In this document: positions 48,075 to 57,742 of the stretch, piece by piece
How positions within the stretch are numbered: the first letter of the stretch is position 1
Layout: the number at the start of each line of letters is the position of its first letter
NCBI RefSeq assembly: GCF_900129635.1
Contig: NZ_FSRB01000001.1
Location: 597,501-661,500, forward strand
Direction: 5' to 3'
Length of the DNA stretch: 64,000 nucleotides
Source: Singulisphaera sp. GP187
GTDB lineage: Bacteria > Planctomycetota > Planctomycetia > Isosphaerales > Isosphaeraceae
Position numbers and translations under genes: made by a program
The notes under the pieces: model-generated
The model's input: the letters and a program-made list of their open reading frames with translations, nothing else
Database searches by the model: none
Told to the model about the DNA's origin: nothing

Positions 48075-48941
48075 ATGCGTGGGCGAGTCGAAACAAACCG
48101 TGGGGCCGGACGGGAATTTCACCGTTCGCATGGCGACGGCGCGGAGGGGGGGCGAAAGCCTCACCTCACCGACCGGTTCGCAGGGGTCGGCGAAGTCTTG
48201 TCGGGACTTTCCGTCGTGGTGCCCGCCTACAACGAGGAAGAGCGTCTGGGTGCCTCGTTGACGCGGATCTGGAACTACCTGTCGGAGCGGTTTCCCGCTT
48301 TCGAGTTGATCGTGGTGGACGATGGGTCCACGGACGCGACGGCTCGGGTCGTCGCCGAGTTCGCGGCGGACCATCACTCGGTCGAGCTGATCGCCTATCA
48401 ACCGAACCGGGGGAAGGGGTACGCGGTCCGAACCGGGATCCTCCGCGCTTCCTTTGATCTGGTCCTTTTCTCGGACGCCGACCTGGCGACTCCGATCGAG
48501 GAAATCGACGCCCTCCTGGAGCGGATCAGGGCCGGGGCCGACGTTGCCATCGGCTCGCGAATGGTGGCGGGCTCGGAGCTCAAGGTCCGCCAGCCCTGGT
48601 ATCGCGAGTTGGCCGGGCGGAGCTTCAATTTGCTGGCCCAGCGAATGGCCACGCCCGGGATCGTCGACACCCAGTGCGGCTTCAAGCTGTTCCTCGGTCC
48701 GGTGGCTCGCGATTTATTCAACCGGATGACTGAGGACGGCTTCGGGTTCGATATCGAAGTGCTCCTGCTGGCGCTTCGGCTCGGTTACGAAGTCGCCGAG
48801 GTTCCCGTGGAGTGGAGGCATTGTGAGGGCTCGAAGGTACGCCTGTTGCGCGACTCGGCCCGGATGTTCTCCACGCTGGTGCGAGTCCGGAAACGCCATC
48901 ATGCGGTCAGGAGCTTAAAAAATGAACGCGTCCGAGTATGA
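48075..48941 (+). CDS. GT2 family glycosyltransferase (polyprenyl-phosphate sugar synthase type)
   Basis: 288 residues from the ATG at 48075. The first 43 residues are unlike the family and a TTG at 48198 (just before LSVVVPAYNEE) may be the true start. The GT-A fold is clear: VVVPAYNEE, IVVDDGSTDAT, NRGKGYAVRTGI, the metal motif SDADLATP, and DTQCGFKLF with FDIEVLLLA. This pattern is typical of dolichyl/polyprenyl-phosphate glucosyl or mannosyl transferases, which load a lipid carrier on the inner face of the membrane. The next gene overlaps by 20 bases, so the three genes form one unit for building a surface glycan. Confidence 0.92.
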   Translation: MRGRVETNRGAGREFHRSHGDGAEGGRKPHLTDRFAGVGEVLSGLSVVVPAYNEEERLGASLTRIWNYLSERFPAFELIVVDDGSTDATARVVAEFAADHHSVELIAYQPNRGKGYAVRTGILRASFDLVLFSDADLATPIEEIDALLERIRAGADVAIGSRMVAGSELKVRQPWYRELAGRSFNLLAQRMATPGIVDTQCGFKLFLGPVARDLFNRMTEDGFGFDIEVLLLALRLGYEVAEVPVEWRHCEGSKVRLLRDSARMFSTLVRVRKRHHAVRSLKNERVRV

Positions 48942-49716
48942 TCGAATGTTTGAAAACGAAGACCATTACTGGTGGTTTGTGAGCCGCCGGGAATTGGTCG
49001 TCGACCAGGTCGGCCGCCTGCTGCTCCCCGCCGATGCGCGGTTATTGGACGTCGGCTGCGGCACGGGGGCGATCGCGGTGGCGCTCCGCCGGTTCGGCCG
49101 AGTATTCGGCGTCGACTTATCTCCTCTGGCACTGGAGCGTTGCGAACGCCGCGGGCTGACCGAGGTGGTGCTGGGGAGCGCCGAGGCATTGCCGGTCGAC
49201 GACGACAGCGTCGACGTGATCGTGGCCGCGGACATCTTGGAGCACCTTGACGACGACCGGGCGGCCCTGGCCGAGTTCCGTCGCACGCTCAAGCCGGGCG
49301 GACACGCCGTGATCGCCGTGCCGGCCTACCAGGCGCTCTGGAGCGAGCACGACGTGGCGTTGATGCATAAGCGCCGCTACGTCGCCAAGGAACTTCGCCG
49401 CCGCGTCGAGCAAGCGGGGCTGCGCCCGGTCGTCTTGACCTATGCGCTCTCGTTCCTGCTGCCGATGGCGCTCACTCGGCTGCTGAGGCGGAAACCGCCG
49501 GCAACCGGGACGCCGCAAGCCCAGTTGATTCCCGTCCCCGCCGTGCTCAACGCGGCCTTGATCCGGTTCCAGCGGCTCGAAACCAGGCTGTTGCGCTGGG
49601 TCCGCCTCCCTTGGGGACTGACCGTGCTCGCCGTGGTCCAGAAGCCTCTTGAGGAAGTGAGGTCTCCCCGTCATGTACCCGCCCCCCACGGGGTATCCGC
49701 CTCCCAGCGGGTCTAG
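48922..49716 (+). CDS. Class I SAM-dependent methyltransferase
   Basis: 264 residues; ATG at 48922 inside the end of the glycosyltransferase gene (translational coupling). Starts EYDRMFENEDHYWWFVSRRELV, then motif I LLDVGCGTGAIAVAL, acidic GVDLS, and ADILEHLDDD with LKPGGHAVIAVPAY. It belongs to the Methyltransf_11/UbiE-like group. The hydrophobic stretch LSFLLPMALTRLL may touch the membrane. In this cluster it probably methylates a sugar or lipid intermediate. Confidence 0.92.
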   Translation: MNASEYDRMFENEDHYWWFVSRRELVVDQVGRLLLPADARLLDVGCGTGAIAVALRRFGRVFGVDLSPLALERCERRGLTEVVLGSAEALPVDDDSVDVIVAADILEHLDDDRAALAEFRRTLKPGGHAVIAVPAYQALWSEHDVALMHKRRYVAKELRRRVEQAGLRPVVLTYALSFLLPMALTRLLRRKPPATGTPQAQLIPVPAVLNAALIRFQRLETRLLRWVRLPWGLTVLAVVQKPLEEVRSPRHVPAPHGVSASQRV

Positions 49717-49849
49717 GCTGCCGGTCGGGATGTTCATTTCTCACTTGTCGTGATCCTCTCGGTGGGATAAAAAGCGGGCCGCCGAGAAGGGCCATCAGCC
49801 GATTGCCGGCGAATTGGGCCGTGCTAATGGGAACGGGAGATCGATCCGG

Positions 49850-52363
49850 ATGCGAGAGAACGACCCTTGCGAATCCAGCTCGGCCGAGCTGAGTGGCCGG
49901 TCCTGGCCCCGGATTGTGGGACTAGGCGCCCTGCCGATCATCCTGGCGCTCGCGGTCTATTATCTCCATGCCGGACCTGGGTCGATCGCCTGGCAACTTC
50001 GTGGCGACCAGGTTTTTTATGAATATCAGATGGCGCGAATGGCCGAGGTGAGCGGTCAATTCTGGAAGATCCCCAACGACCCGATGCTGGGCTGGCCCTA
50101 TCAGTCCGAGGTCGCCAAGTACCCCCACCTGCTCGAAGGGTTCGACCTGCTGCTGATTTCGACGATTTCCGCCCGCATCTTCGACGGAATCACGAATTAT
50201 CACTTCCTCGTTCTCTCCGTGATCGCGATCAATGGCTGGATCGCCGGCGGGTTGACGTTCCGTTTGACCCGCTCTTCGCTTTGGGCGGCGGCCTCGATCG
50301 TGCTCATCACGTTGAATGGCCAGGTCGCGGGACGGATGCGAGGCCATCTTCATCTTTTTAAATTAGGTTGGTTTTTGCTGGCGACCTGGGCCTTCTGGCG
50401 TTACCTCGAGGCCCCATCCCGACGGCGCGGGGCCGCGCTCGGGCTGGCGGTCGCGTTGGTGCTTCAAGGGTCGTTCTACTTCGGCTATTTCGTGGCCCTG
50501 ACGTTCGGTTTGTGGTGGTTCGGTTGCCTGATTGCCGGGCGGTTCGACCGTCGGAACGTCGCCGGGACCGCGGCGGCCTTGGCGGTGTTCGTTCCGCTCG
50601 CGGCGGCCTTGACCTTACCCGCTCTGGCCGTGACGAAAAGCTATCTCCTCGCCGACGTCTATGCCCGCCGGCCCATGAAGGACACCTGGCTGTTTAGCGC
50701 TGAACTCTGGCAATACTTTACGCCGACCACCTCGATCTGGGCGAGGCAATATGCCGATGCGCTCGGGGTCAAGCCGTTCGGGTATTATGGCGAGGGGTGG
50801 AACTACCTCGGGCTCGCGGTGCTGGCGGGCATCGCCATTTACGTGATCGCACGGCTTCGCGGAGCGCGGCTCTGCGAGGCGCAGGGGTTCCTTGACCTCA
50901 TGATGGGCCAGATCGCCCTCCTGGTCGGCCTCAGCCTGGCCGGCGGCCCCTCGTTCTTCCTCTACCAGTTCGTTCCCTCGATTCGGGCGTACGGCAGGGC
51001 GGGGGAACTGGCCTTGGGGTTGGGGTGCGTGGCGGCCCCGCTGATCTTCCACGCGCTGGCCAACTCCGTGAAGCCCGGCTTGCTCCGCGCGGCGATCGTG
51101 GCGGCAGGGCTCGCCTTGGTGGTGAGTGATGGGTGGCATATCCATAGCAATGTGGCTTGGGGCGATCGGACGGCGGACAAGACGCCCGCCTGGGTCGATT
51201 GGCTGGCCAAGCAGCCGCCTCAAGTCAGGCTGGCCGCTTTCTCTCCGATCGACAACGACTACTGGTTCGGAATGGCCGGTTACCGGTTACGCCATCAACA
51301 TGTCACGCTTAACGGCTGTGATTGGGAATTGCTCAACGGCGACTTGAAACTGCTCGGTGCGTCTTACAACGAGATGAATCGGGAAGGGCTCAAGTTCATC
51401 ACGTCGCTCGGCTACCAGACGCTGGCCTTCCATCGTGAATACCTCGAGAAGCATCCCTGGATTGGTGCGCTCCCCTGGTTGAAGCGCGAGGCGAACCTGG
51501 GCGACTGGCAAGTCTTTCGGACCGACGCCGGGACCCCACGGTTTCCGACCGACTCGTTGCTCCGCGTTCTGGCCGGTCAGGATCGGCGGCCTGCGCCCGC
51601 CGTCGTGCCGTCCAAGGCCTGGATCACCGGCCGGCTCGACCTCGATCGGACGGTCGTGGTGCTCCGGCCGCGGCGGGTCTCCTTGGTCTGGACCAAGCTC
51701 GACGGAACGCGGGTGAGCGACCCTTGCGTGGGGCTCTATCAGCATGTCTTTGGGCCAAACATCCCCGCTTATACTGTTGAGACGCCAGCGGAGGCAGGGG
51801 CTTACGAGTTGGTCTTCCTCGACGATCGGGGAGAGCGAGTTGCCTCGAAGCCTTACGTTGTCTCCCCGACGCTCCAGACGAGCGCGCAAGTCTTCGGCGC
51901 CGCTCCGCCCGACTTTCTGCTCAACACGGTGGTCCTGAGTGGTCCTGCGTTGGCCACGGACCAGGTTCGGGTCGCGCTCGAGAATAAGAGTCCGTACTAT
52001 ATCCAGGCCCACGTGACGCGGAACAAGGAGCTCGGGTCGGCCCGGGTGCAGCCCGGGATTGCCCCGTCGGAGCCCGGTTCGGCCTTCATGCTGGCCAGGG
52101 CTTTTCAGGGCGAGGTGGCCAAGGACCATATCGCCAGTCTGCTACCGCACGACCTCCCACCGGGCGGGCGGCTCGAGATGGACCTGCAAGTCCCCCCGAG
52201 CGAGTGGGTCGACGCCTTGACGAAGGTCGTTGTCTTCCCCTATTTTCACAACGTCGACCCGCAACTCGCCCCCAAAACGTACCGGAGCGACCGGCCGCTG
52301 AACCTGACCCTCGAGCCGCAACGCCTGGCCACCGGAGCCGCGACCTCGACGACCGTTCGGTGA
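49850..52363 (+). CDS. Large membrane glycosyltransferase-like protein (GT-C type)
   Basis: 837 residues; ATG at 49850 with GGGAGATC upstream (an in-frame start at 49814 has a worse context). About eleven hydrophobic segments fill residues 20-450; an early loop has RGDQVFYEYQMARM, where the Asp fits the acidic pair position of GT-C enzymes using lipid-linked sugars. A globular part of about 400 residues follows, with several beta-rich stretches (RVSLVWTKLDGTRV, AGAYELVFLDDRGERV), probably periplasmic. It is the last gene of the GT2-methyltransferase unit. No close family name is recognisable; YfhO-like proteins have a similar outline. Confidence 0.8.
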   Translation: MRENDPCESSSAELSGRSWPRIVGLGALPIILALAVYYLHAGPGSIAWQLRGDQVFYEYQMARMAEVSGQFWKIPNDPMLGWPYQSEVAKYPHLLEGFDLLLISTISARIFDGITNYHFLVLSVIAINGWIAGGLTFRLTRSSLWAAASIVLITLNGQVAGRMRGHLHLFKLGWFLLATWAFWRYLEAPSRRRGAALGLAVALVLQGSFYFGYFVALTFGLWWFGCLIAGRFDRRNVAGTAAALAVFVPLAAALTLPALAVTKSYLLADVYARRPMKDTWLFSAELWQYFTPTTSIWARQYADALGVKPFGYYGEGWNYLGLAVLAGIAIYVIARLRGARLCEAQGFLDLMMGQIALLVGLSLAGGPSFFLYQFVPSIRAYGRAGELALGLGCVAAPLIFHALANSVKPGLLRAAIVAAGLALVVSDGWHIHSNVAWGDRTADKTPAWVDWLAKQPPQVRLAAFSPIDNDYWFGMAGYRLRHQHVTLNGCDWELLNGDLKLLGASYNEMNREGLKFITSLGYQTLAFHREYLEKHPWIGALPWLKREANLGDWQVFRTDAGTPRFPTDSLLRVLAGQDRRPAPAVVPSKAWITGRLDLDRTVVVLRPRRVSLVWTKLDGTRVSDPCVGLYQHVFGPNIPAYTVETPAEAGAYELVFLDDRGERVASKPYVVSPTLQTSAQVFGAAPPDFLLNTVVLSGPALATDQVRVALENKSPYYIQAHVTRNKELGSARVQPGIAPSEPGSAFMLARAFQGEVAKDHIASLLPHDLPPGGRLEMDLQVPPSEWVDALTKVVVFPYFHNVDPQLAPKTYRSDRPLNLTLEPQRLATGAATSTTVR

Positions 52364-52381
52364 GGGCTGGATCTCGGCCGA

Positions 52382-54405
52382 TCAGGCGGGTTGAAGGCGG
52401 ATTCCGTCGTCGGTGGGGTTGAGCTCATCGCGGTGATGGGTCACGCGGTCGCGGCCGTGTTGCTTCGAGCGGTGAAGGGCCTGGTCGGCAGCATCCACAA
52501 GTTTGGCTGGGTCCATGCAAGGCGAGGTCATGGTGGCGACGCCGAAGCTCGACGTGATCGGTCGTAGGGGCCAGGCCCAATCGGCAATCGCCTGTCGCAG
52601 CCGCTCGGCGACCTCCCGGCTGCCATCGGCGGTGGTCAGCGGCATGACCACGACGAATTCCTCGCCGCCGTAACGCGCCACCAGGTCGCAGGCACGGACA
52701 TTGTTGCGCAGGATGTCGGCAATCCGGCAGAGCACCTCGTCTCCCGCCCGGTGACCGTAGAGGTCGTTGTACGGCTTGAACCGGTCGACGTCGAGGATCG
52801 CCAGCGACAACGGTTGTTCCTGCCGCAAGGTCAGCGCCGCCTGGGCTTCCAGGACTTCGAGGAGATGGCGGCGGTTACTCAGGCCGGTCAGCGGGTCGGT
52901 CGCGACCAACTCGGCGAGCCGCTCGTTCTGGTCACGAAGCGCGACGAACATCCGCTTGGCCTGGACGGTCCGGTCGAGGAGGACTTCCTCGGCCGTCAGG
53001 AGCCGGCGGGCCACGGTCATTCGCGCGGTGAGGTCACGCGGCTCGACCGGCTTGGCCAGAAAGTCGTCCGCGTCGGCCGGCAGTTCCTCCACTCCCTCCG
53101 TGTCCCGTTCCCCGGCGACAATCAGGTAGGTTGCCGCCAGGTCGGCGTCTCCGCGAATCCGCCGACAGAGTTCACGGCCATCGATCCAAGGCAAGTTCCA
53201 GTCGGCAATCACGACCTGGACGCGATCGCGTCGGATTCTCCGCCACGCTTCGTGGCCGTCAGGAGCCACGCTCGCGGCATGGCCCATCTCCTCGAGAGCC
53301 TCTCTGAGCAGGTGAGCCGAGGCCCGGTTTTCGTCGGCGATGAGGACGGTCAGGCCCTGGTGGGGTGACGATCCGCTGAACCGGAACGGAACCGGGACCG
53401 AGCGTTCCCACGGCTTGGTCGCCGTCCGCTTCCGCGCGCGATCGGGGGCGTCTTCGTGATCGTGATCGGAGTGGGTCGGCTCCTCGTGGCGTGGTCTGGT
53501 CGGAACGGGGCGGAGCAACGCGGTCTGGTTCGACCGGTCCGGGTCGCTCCCCGTTCGCCTTGCTTGGAGGCGGAGGAACGTTTCCACGACCGAAGGATCG
53601 AGGGCCGTTCCTGCGAGCAAAGTAATGTGTTCAATCACACGCTCGAGTGGCCATCCCTTGCGATAGGGGCGATCATAGCTGAGCGCATCCCAGATGTCAG
53701 CGACGGTGAAGATCCGCGCGGCGAGCGGGATCTCCTCGCCGGCCAGGCCGCGCGGATAGCCACTGCCATCCCACTTCTCGTGGTGGCAGTACGGAATGTC
53801 GATCGCCGGCCGGAGAAATTGGATCCGGGAGAGCAAGTCCCGGGCATACTCCGGGTGCCGTCGCATGATCTGCCACTCTTCCTCGTTCAGCGGGCCGGGC
53901 TTGAGCAGGATGCGGTCGGGGATACCCATTTTGCCGATGTCGTGCAGCAGGGCACCCCGACGAATCTGGATGATCTCGTCCTGGCTGACGCCCATGGCCC
54001 GGGCGAGCCGAACGGTCATCTCGGTGACCCGCTGGCAATGGCCTTCGGTCTCCTTGTCGCGCAAGTCCAAAGCGTGAGACCAGCCCTCGATCGTGGCGTC
54101 GTAGGCGAGGGTCAGCTCGGTATTGGCGCGGCGCAAGCCTTCGTAGAGGTTTACATTCTCAATGGCGATGGCCGCCTGGTTCGCGAGCATTTCCAGGAAG
54201 TCGGTCCACTCCTGATCGATCTCGAACGGAGCGCGGTGGAAGACTTCAAGGATCCCCTTGACTTGCCCCTTGGCCAATAACGGGACGGCGTGGTAGGCGA
54301 CGAAACCCTCCCGCGCGAAATCCGCCGCGCGAACGAAGGTCTCGTCGGTCCGGTTCAGGTCCGCGACATGCAGGGAGCGATGTTCCAACGCCACCCGTCC
54401 CCCCC
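52382..54405 (-). CDS. C-terminal half of split sensor: GAF-HD-GYP-REC-GGDEF
   Basis: Continues the N-terminal half (54355-56151) in another frame. In order: rest of a GAF domain (VPLLAKGQVKGILEVFHRAPF), HD-GYP domain with HDIGKMGIPDRILLKPGPL and HHEKWDGSGYPRG, a receiver domain (LTVLIADENRASAHLL, Asp in VVIADWNLPW, LAKPVEP) and a GGDEF domain with DPLTGLSNRRHLLE and the active-site motif as ARYGGEEF (GGEEF is active). It should both break and make cyclic di-GMP. The reading frame runs back to about 54769 but is meaningless before the homopolymer at 54399-54405. It may be expressed only if the frame is restored. Confidence 0.88.
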
Positions 54406-56151
54406 TTGGCGGCAGAGCGGCACCTGGGAATCTTTCATCGCCTCCGTCTGAAAGCCCCAGGACGCGGAGGTTTCCAAGGTCTGGGTCTTCGCGTCGAGCA
54501 AGAGGAGCGCACAGGCATCGACATGGAGCTGGAGTTTGATTTGATCGAGGACAAAGCCGAGGATCATCGGGAGGTCGAGACCGGCCGTAATCGCCGAGTC
54601 GATCATCCGGAGCGAGGCGAGTCGTTGCAACCGCCGCTCGAGCCGCGCGTTGAGGGCCAGGACTTCCGCTTCCGCATGCTTCCTGGCGGTGATGTCGGTG
54701 ATCGACCCCGACATTCGCGTCGCCTTTCCCTGTTCGTCCCAGATCGCCTGGCCCCGGGCGTGGAACCAACGATAGGCGCCGGCCTTGTTGCGGAGCCGAT
54801 ACTCCACGTCGTAGGGAACCTGCCTTATCAGATGTTCGCTGAACGCGAACATGACCCGCTCGCGGTCCTGGACGTGAAGCAGGGCCACGAACCGCTCCAT
54901 CGTGTTCTCGATCTCGTGATCGTCGTACCCAACCAATTCCTTGAACCGCGGAGAGAGATAGAGGCCGTCGCTGTCGCAGTTCCAGTCCCAGAGCCCGGCG
55001 CTCGATCCGCGCATCGCCAGGGTGTAGCGTTCCTCGCTGATCCGCAGGTCCCGCTCCGCCCGTCGCAGTTCGGTGACGTCGACCGCGATCCCGCCGATGA
55101 GGATTTGTCCCGAGCCGTCGTCGAGCGGATATTTCAGGCTAATCCAATCGTGAGGTTGGTCGACCTGGTCGCAGGTCGCGGTGGCGGCCTCGACGAACGT
55201 ACGCGTCTCGAGCACTTTGCGGTCGCTCTCCGCCAGGAGCTCCGCCGTGGCTCGGCCTCTCAGCTCCTCATCATTGCGACCGAGCAGCTCCTCGATCGGC
55301 TTGCCGAGGAGGTTGGCCCAAGCCTTGTTGCCGTAGAGGTAACGCCCTTGGTCATCCTTGATGAACGTCACGGCCGGATTGTGGTCCATGAACGCCTGGA
55401 ACCGGGCCTCGCTTCGGGCCAGAGAGCTCGAACGCTCCCGGAGCGTCGCCAGGGCGATTTCATAGGCGGATGAAACCGTAGACAGTTGCCGTCGTGTAAT
55501 AATGAAGAGGACAATTCCGAGGACGAGCGCCGCGATTCCGGTCGAAATCAACCCGGCACTCGCGCGAGTGCGTGTGGACTGGCCGTGGAGTTGGCCCTGG
55601 GCCTTCTCGTCGGCAATGCACGCGCTGAGGAGGTTGCGGACCCCGTCCATCAGCAATTTGCCTCCCGGGTTCAGGTCGTTCGTCGGGAGGGCGTCTAAAC
55701 CTTCTTGCTTCAATGCGATCGCCTGCTCGGCATCACGATGCCATCGCCGGGTCTGTTCCCGGAGCCGCGCGACCCGTTCCGCCTGAACCGGTTCCTCCGC
55801 GACCAACCGGGCCAGTTCGTTCAACGAGGTGTCGACGGCGCCGCTCGCGGCCCGGTACGGTTCGAGAAAATCAGGCCATCCCGTGAACAAATATCCGCGC
55901 AGGCCGTTCTCCAGGTCCAGTAAGAGCATCTGGACGAGATGGGCCTGGTCGACCACGCGATGGGTGTGCTCGACGCGCTTCGAGGTGCTGAGCAGCGAAA
56001 CCGTCGACGTCAAGAAGATCACCGCGAGGATCGCCGTGAGCGCCAACGGGAGGACGATCACCTGGATCAACACGGACCGCGGGAGGCTCGGCGTCCTTTC
56101 CCCAGGCGAGGAACTCGAGTCGAGGGCGGGATCAGGGGTTGTGGTCGCCAT
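54355..56151 (-). CDS. N-terminal half of split sensor: CHASE3-like, PAS, PAS, GAF start
   Basis: 598 residues from the ATG at 56151. A membrane helix at about 27-50, a helical extracytoplasmic region of CHASE3 type (50-205, with LENGLRGYLFTG) and a second helix (about 210-228) are followed by two PAS domains (PAS 1: ARFQAFMDHNPAVTFIKDDQGRYLYGN; PAS 2: LWDWNCDSDGLYLSPRFKELVG, with PAC-type SGSITDITARKHAE) and the start of a GAF domain. The protein ends out of frame (GGDGWRWNIAPCMSRT) after a run of seven G. Joined to the next half it would be a sensor of about 1255 residues. Confidence 0.88.
   Translation of the reverse strand: MATTTPDPALDSSSSPGERTPSLPRSVLIQVIVLPLALTAILAVIFLTSTVSLLSTSKRVEHTHRVVDQAHLVQMLLLDLENGLRGYLFTGWPDFLEPYRAASGAVDTSLNELARLVAEEPVQAERVARLREQTRRWHRDAEQAIALKQEGLDALPTNDLNPGGKLLMDGVRNLLSACIADEKAQGQLHGQSTRTRASAGLISTGIAALVLGIVLFIITRRQLSTVSSAYEIALATLRERSSSLARSEARFQAFMDHNPAVTFIKDDQGRYLYGNKAWANLLGKPIEELLGRNDEELRGRATAELLAESDRKVLETRTFVEAATATCDQVDQPHDWISLKYPLDDGSGQILIGGIAVDVTELRRAERDLRISEERYTLAMRGSSAGLWDWNCDSDGLYLSPRFKELVGYDDHEIENTMERFVALLHVQDRERVMFAFSEHLIRQVPYDVEYRLRNKAGAYRWFHARGQAIWDEQGKATRMSGSITDITARKHAEAEVLALNARLERRLQRLASLRMIDSAITAGLDLPMILGFVLDQIKLQLHVDACALLLLDAKTQTLETSASWGFQTEAMKDSQVPLCRQGGDGWRWNIAPCMSRT
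54399..54405 (-). other. G7 homopolymer at the frameshift
   Basis: Seven C on the plus strand (seven G in the coding strand), inside the GAF domain. With seven, the frame ends in CMSRT; one more or two fewer would join ...LCRQGG to RVALEHRSLHVADL. Confidence 0.85.
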
Positions 56152-56393
56152 CAGCAGCTTTTCCGGTGGTAACCATCGAATCGCACCGATCGCATTGCAA
56201 CGCGATCGGTGCGATTCGTCAGCGAGTCCATGCCGAGCAAACGTTCACTTCTCGATCGGTTCGCGCATTCTCCCCTTGTGAAGTTAGGCCATGGTTTGAC
56301 CTTTGACAACCGACCGCAAATTGCGGGTTCCCGAGTGCGTGGCGGCCCGCCCGCGGTCTGCCTGGGGGGCGACTGGACTGGGAAGCGAAGTTC

Positions 56394-57440
56394 TCAGAGG
56401 GCGCTGGCGTCGATCACTTCACCGCCGGCCTTCGTCGCGAGGCCCCACCAGGTAGCCGGGTTGATGCCGTCCTTGATGAAGCGGACCGAACCGTCGAGGA
56501 AACCGACGTTCACGCCGCCCGGATGGAACGAGCTGGCGCCGACGCACAACGTCGAATACTCCACCGGCAGTGTCTGGCTCTGGAACAGGCAGGCTTTCAG
56601 GTTCGGCGTCATGATGTGCGAGTAGCCTCCCCCTTGGGCGGCGGAATCGGAGCCCCAGATCCGTCCTTTGTAGTCAAACTCGGCGAGGGTTGTCGCGATC
56701 TTGCACGCGTTCAAATAGGTGTCGAGGGGGACGTAGGCGTTCGTCGTCGGCGCGGGCAAGGCCATCCGGTAGACCTGGTTCGGACCTTCGATCGTGGTCC
56801 CGTTTTTGCCTCGCACCATCTCACTCCAGAGGGCGGTGTTGGCCGTTCCATCGGTGATCCCGGCCAGGGTGACGATGGGCGCAAGCTGAGCGACACTCGG
56901 TACGCTGGCGGCTCCCATGAAGTAAGCCGGGCCGTCGTACCGACCGCCATTGTTGGTCGGGGTCGTCCCCAGGTTGTTGGGATAGCTGGTATAGCCGACC
57001 TGGCGAGGCCCGGGGCCGTTGACGGGGTAGGTTCCGCACGGCACGTTCCCATCCGACGGACAGAGGAAGGTGCTGACCATCGTCGTCAGGCAGGTGGCAT
57101 TTGGCGCCGACTCCTGAAAGAAGGACATGTTCAGGGTATTGAACAAGGCGCCCTGTTCGAGGAAGGGGAGGATTCGCACCTTCATGCTGAAGTTGTTCGA
57201 CCACTCGGGGCCGGTGGCCGCCGCCGGCGGTAGCGCGTTGTTGATGTCGCAGTAGCTCTGGACGGCAAGCCCGAGTTGCTTGAGGTGATTCACGCACTGC
57301 ACGCGACGCGCCGCCTCGCGTGCCGCCTGAACGGCGGGCAAGAGCAAGGCGATCAGCAGGCCAATGATCGCGATGACGACCAGGAGCTCAATCAACGTGA
57401 ATCCGCGACGGTGTGGCCGTTCCGTGAACCAGGTCGTCAT
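56394..57440 (-). CDS. DUF1559 protein with prepilin-like N-terminus (second)
   Basis: 348 residues; ATG at 57440 with GGAGGTGAG eight bases upstream. N-terminal [36 protein letters not shown] is a pseudopilin signal; then [30 protein letters not shown] and C-terminal [21 protein letters not shown]. It differs from the first copy (33476-34516) in the middle, so the two are not recent duplicates. Unlike that copy it has no lipoprotein partner nearby. Confidence 0.95.
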   Translation of the reverse strand: MTTWFTERPHRRGFTLIELLVVIAIIGLLIALLLPAVQAAREAARRVQCVNHLKQLGLAVQSYCDINNALPPAAATGPEWSNNFSMKVRILPFLEQGALFNTLNMSFFQESAPNATCLTTMVSTFLCPSDGNVPCGTYPVNGPGPRQVGYTSYPNNLGTTPTNNGGRYDGPAYFMGAASVPSVAQLAPIVTLAGITDGTANTALWSEMVRGKNGTTIEGPNQVYRMALPAPTTNAYVPLDTYLNACKIATTLAEFDYKGRIWGSDSAAQGGGYSHIMTPNLKACLFQSQTLPVEYSTLCVGASSFHPGGVNVGFLDGSVRFIKDGINPATWWGLATKAGGEVIDASAL

Positions 57441-57742
57441 CGTACTCACCTCCGTCCCGAGGTTGCTACGTGGAATCACCCGCGAAAGCTCCCGCGGTCT
57501 GGCTTGGGGGCACCACATACGCCGCTAGACGCAGTAGACGTGGGCTGGACGTCGATAGCGAGCGTCTGGAGCGGTTTGGCCGAACGAGGCCCTTCTCGAA
57601 TCCCCCCCCAGAGAAAGCGTACCATTCTTGTCTTACAGTTGTAAATTGCAGGGTCGAGGATTTCGAGGCGGCTCGCCCGGACCAGAACGGGATCGGAATC
57701 CCGGCCTTTGATCCGGAGCGAGGCCGGTTCGCCCTTCCGGAC
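57441..57742. other. Intergenic region with TTACA-TGTAA palindrome
   Basis: 302 bases between two minus-strand genes. TTACAGTTGTAA at 57633-57644 is a short inverted repeat that fits the BlaI/CopY-type operator core (TACA-nn-TGTA). No gene seen. Confidence 0.35.

Noticed and set aside
54406..54769. N-terminal 120 codons of the frame that carries the HD-GYP half
   Set aside because: Arg/Pro-rich and unlike any domain; the true protein at these bases is read in the frame of the N-terminal sensor half.
56336..56375. Possible third copy of the 80-bp palindrome
   Set aside because: Only GCCCGCGGTCT and a few neighbouring bases agree with an arm; too short to call.
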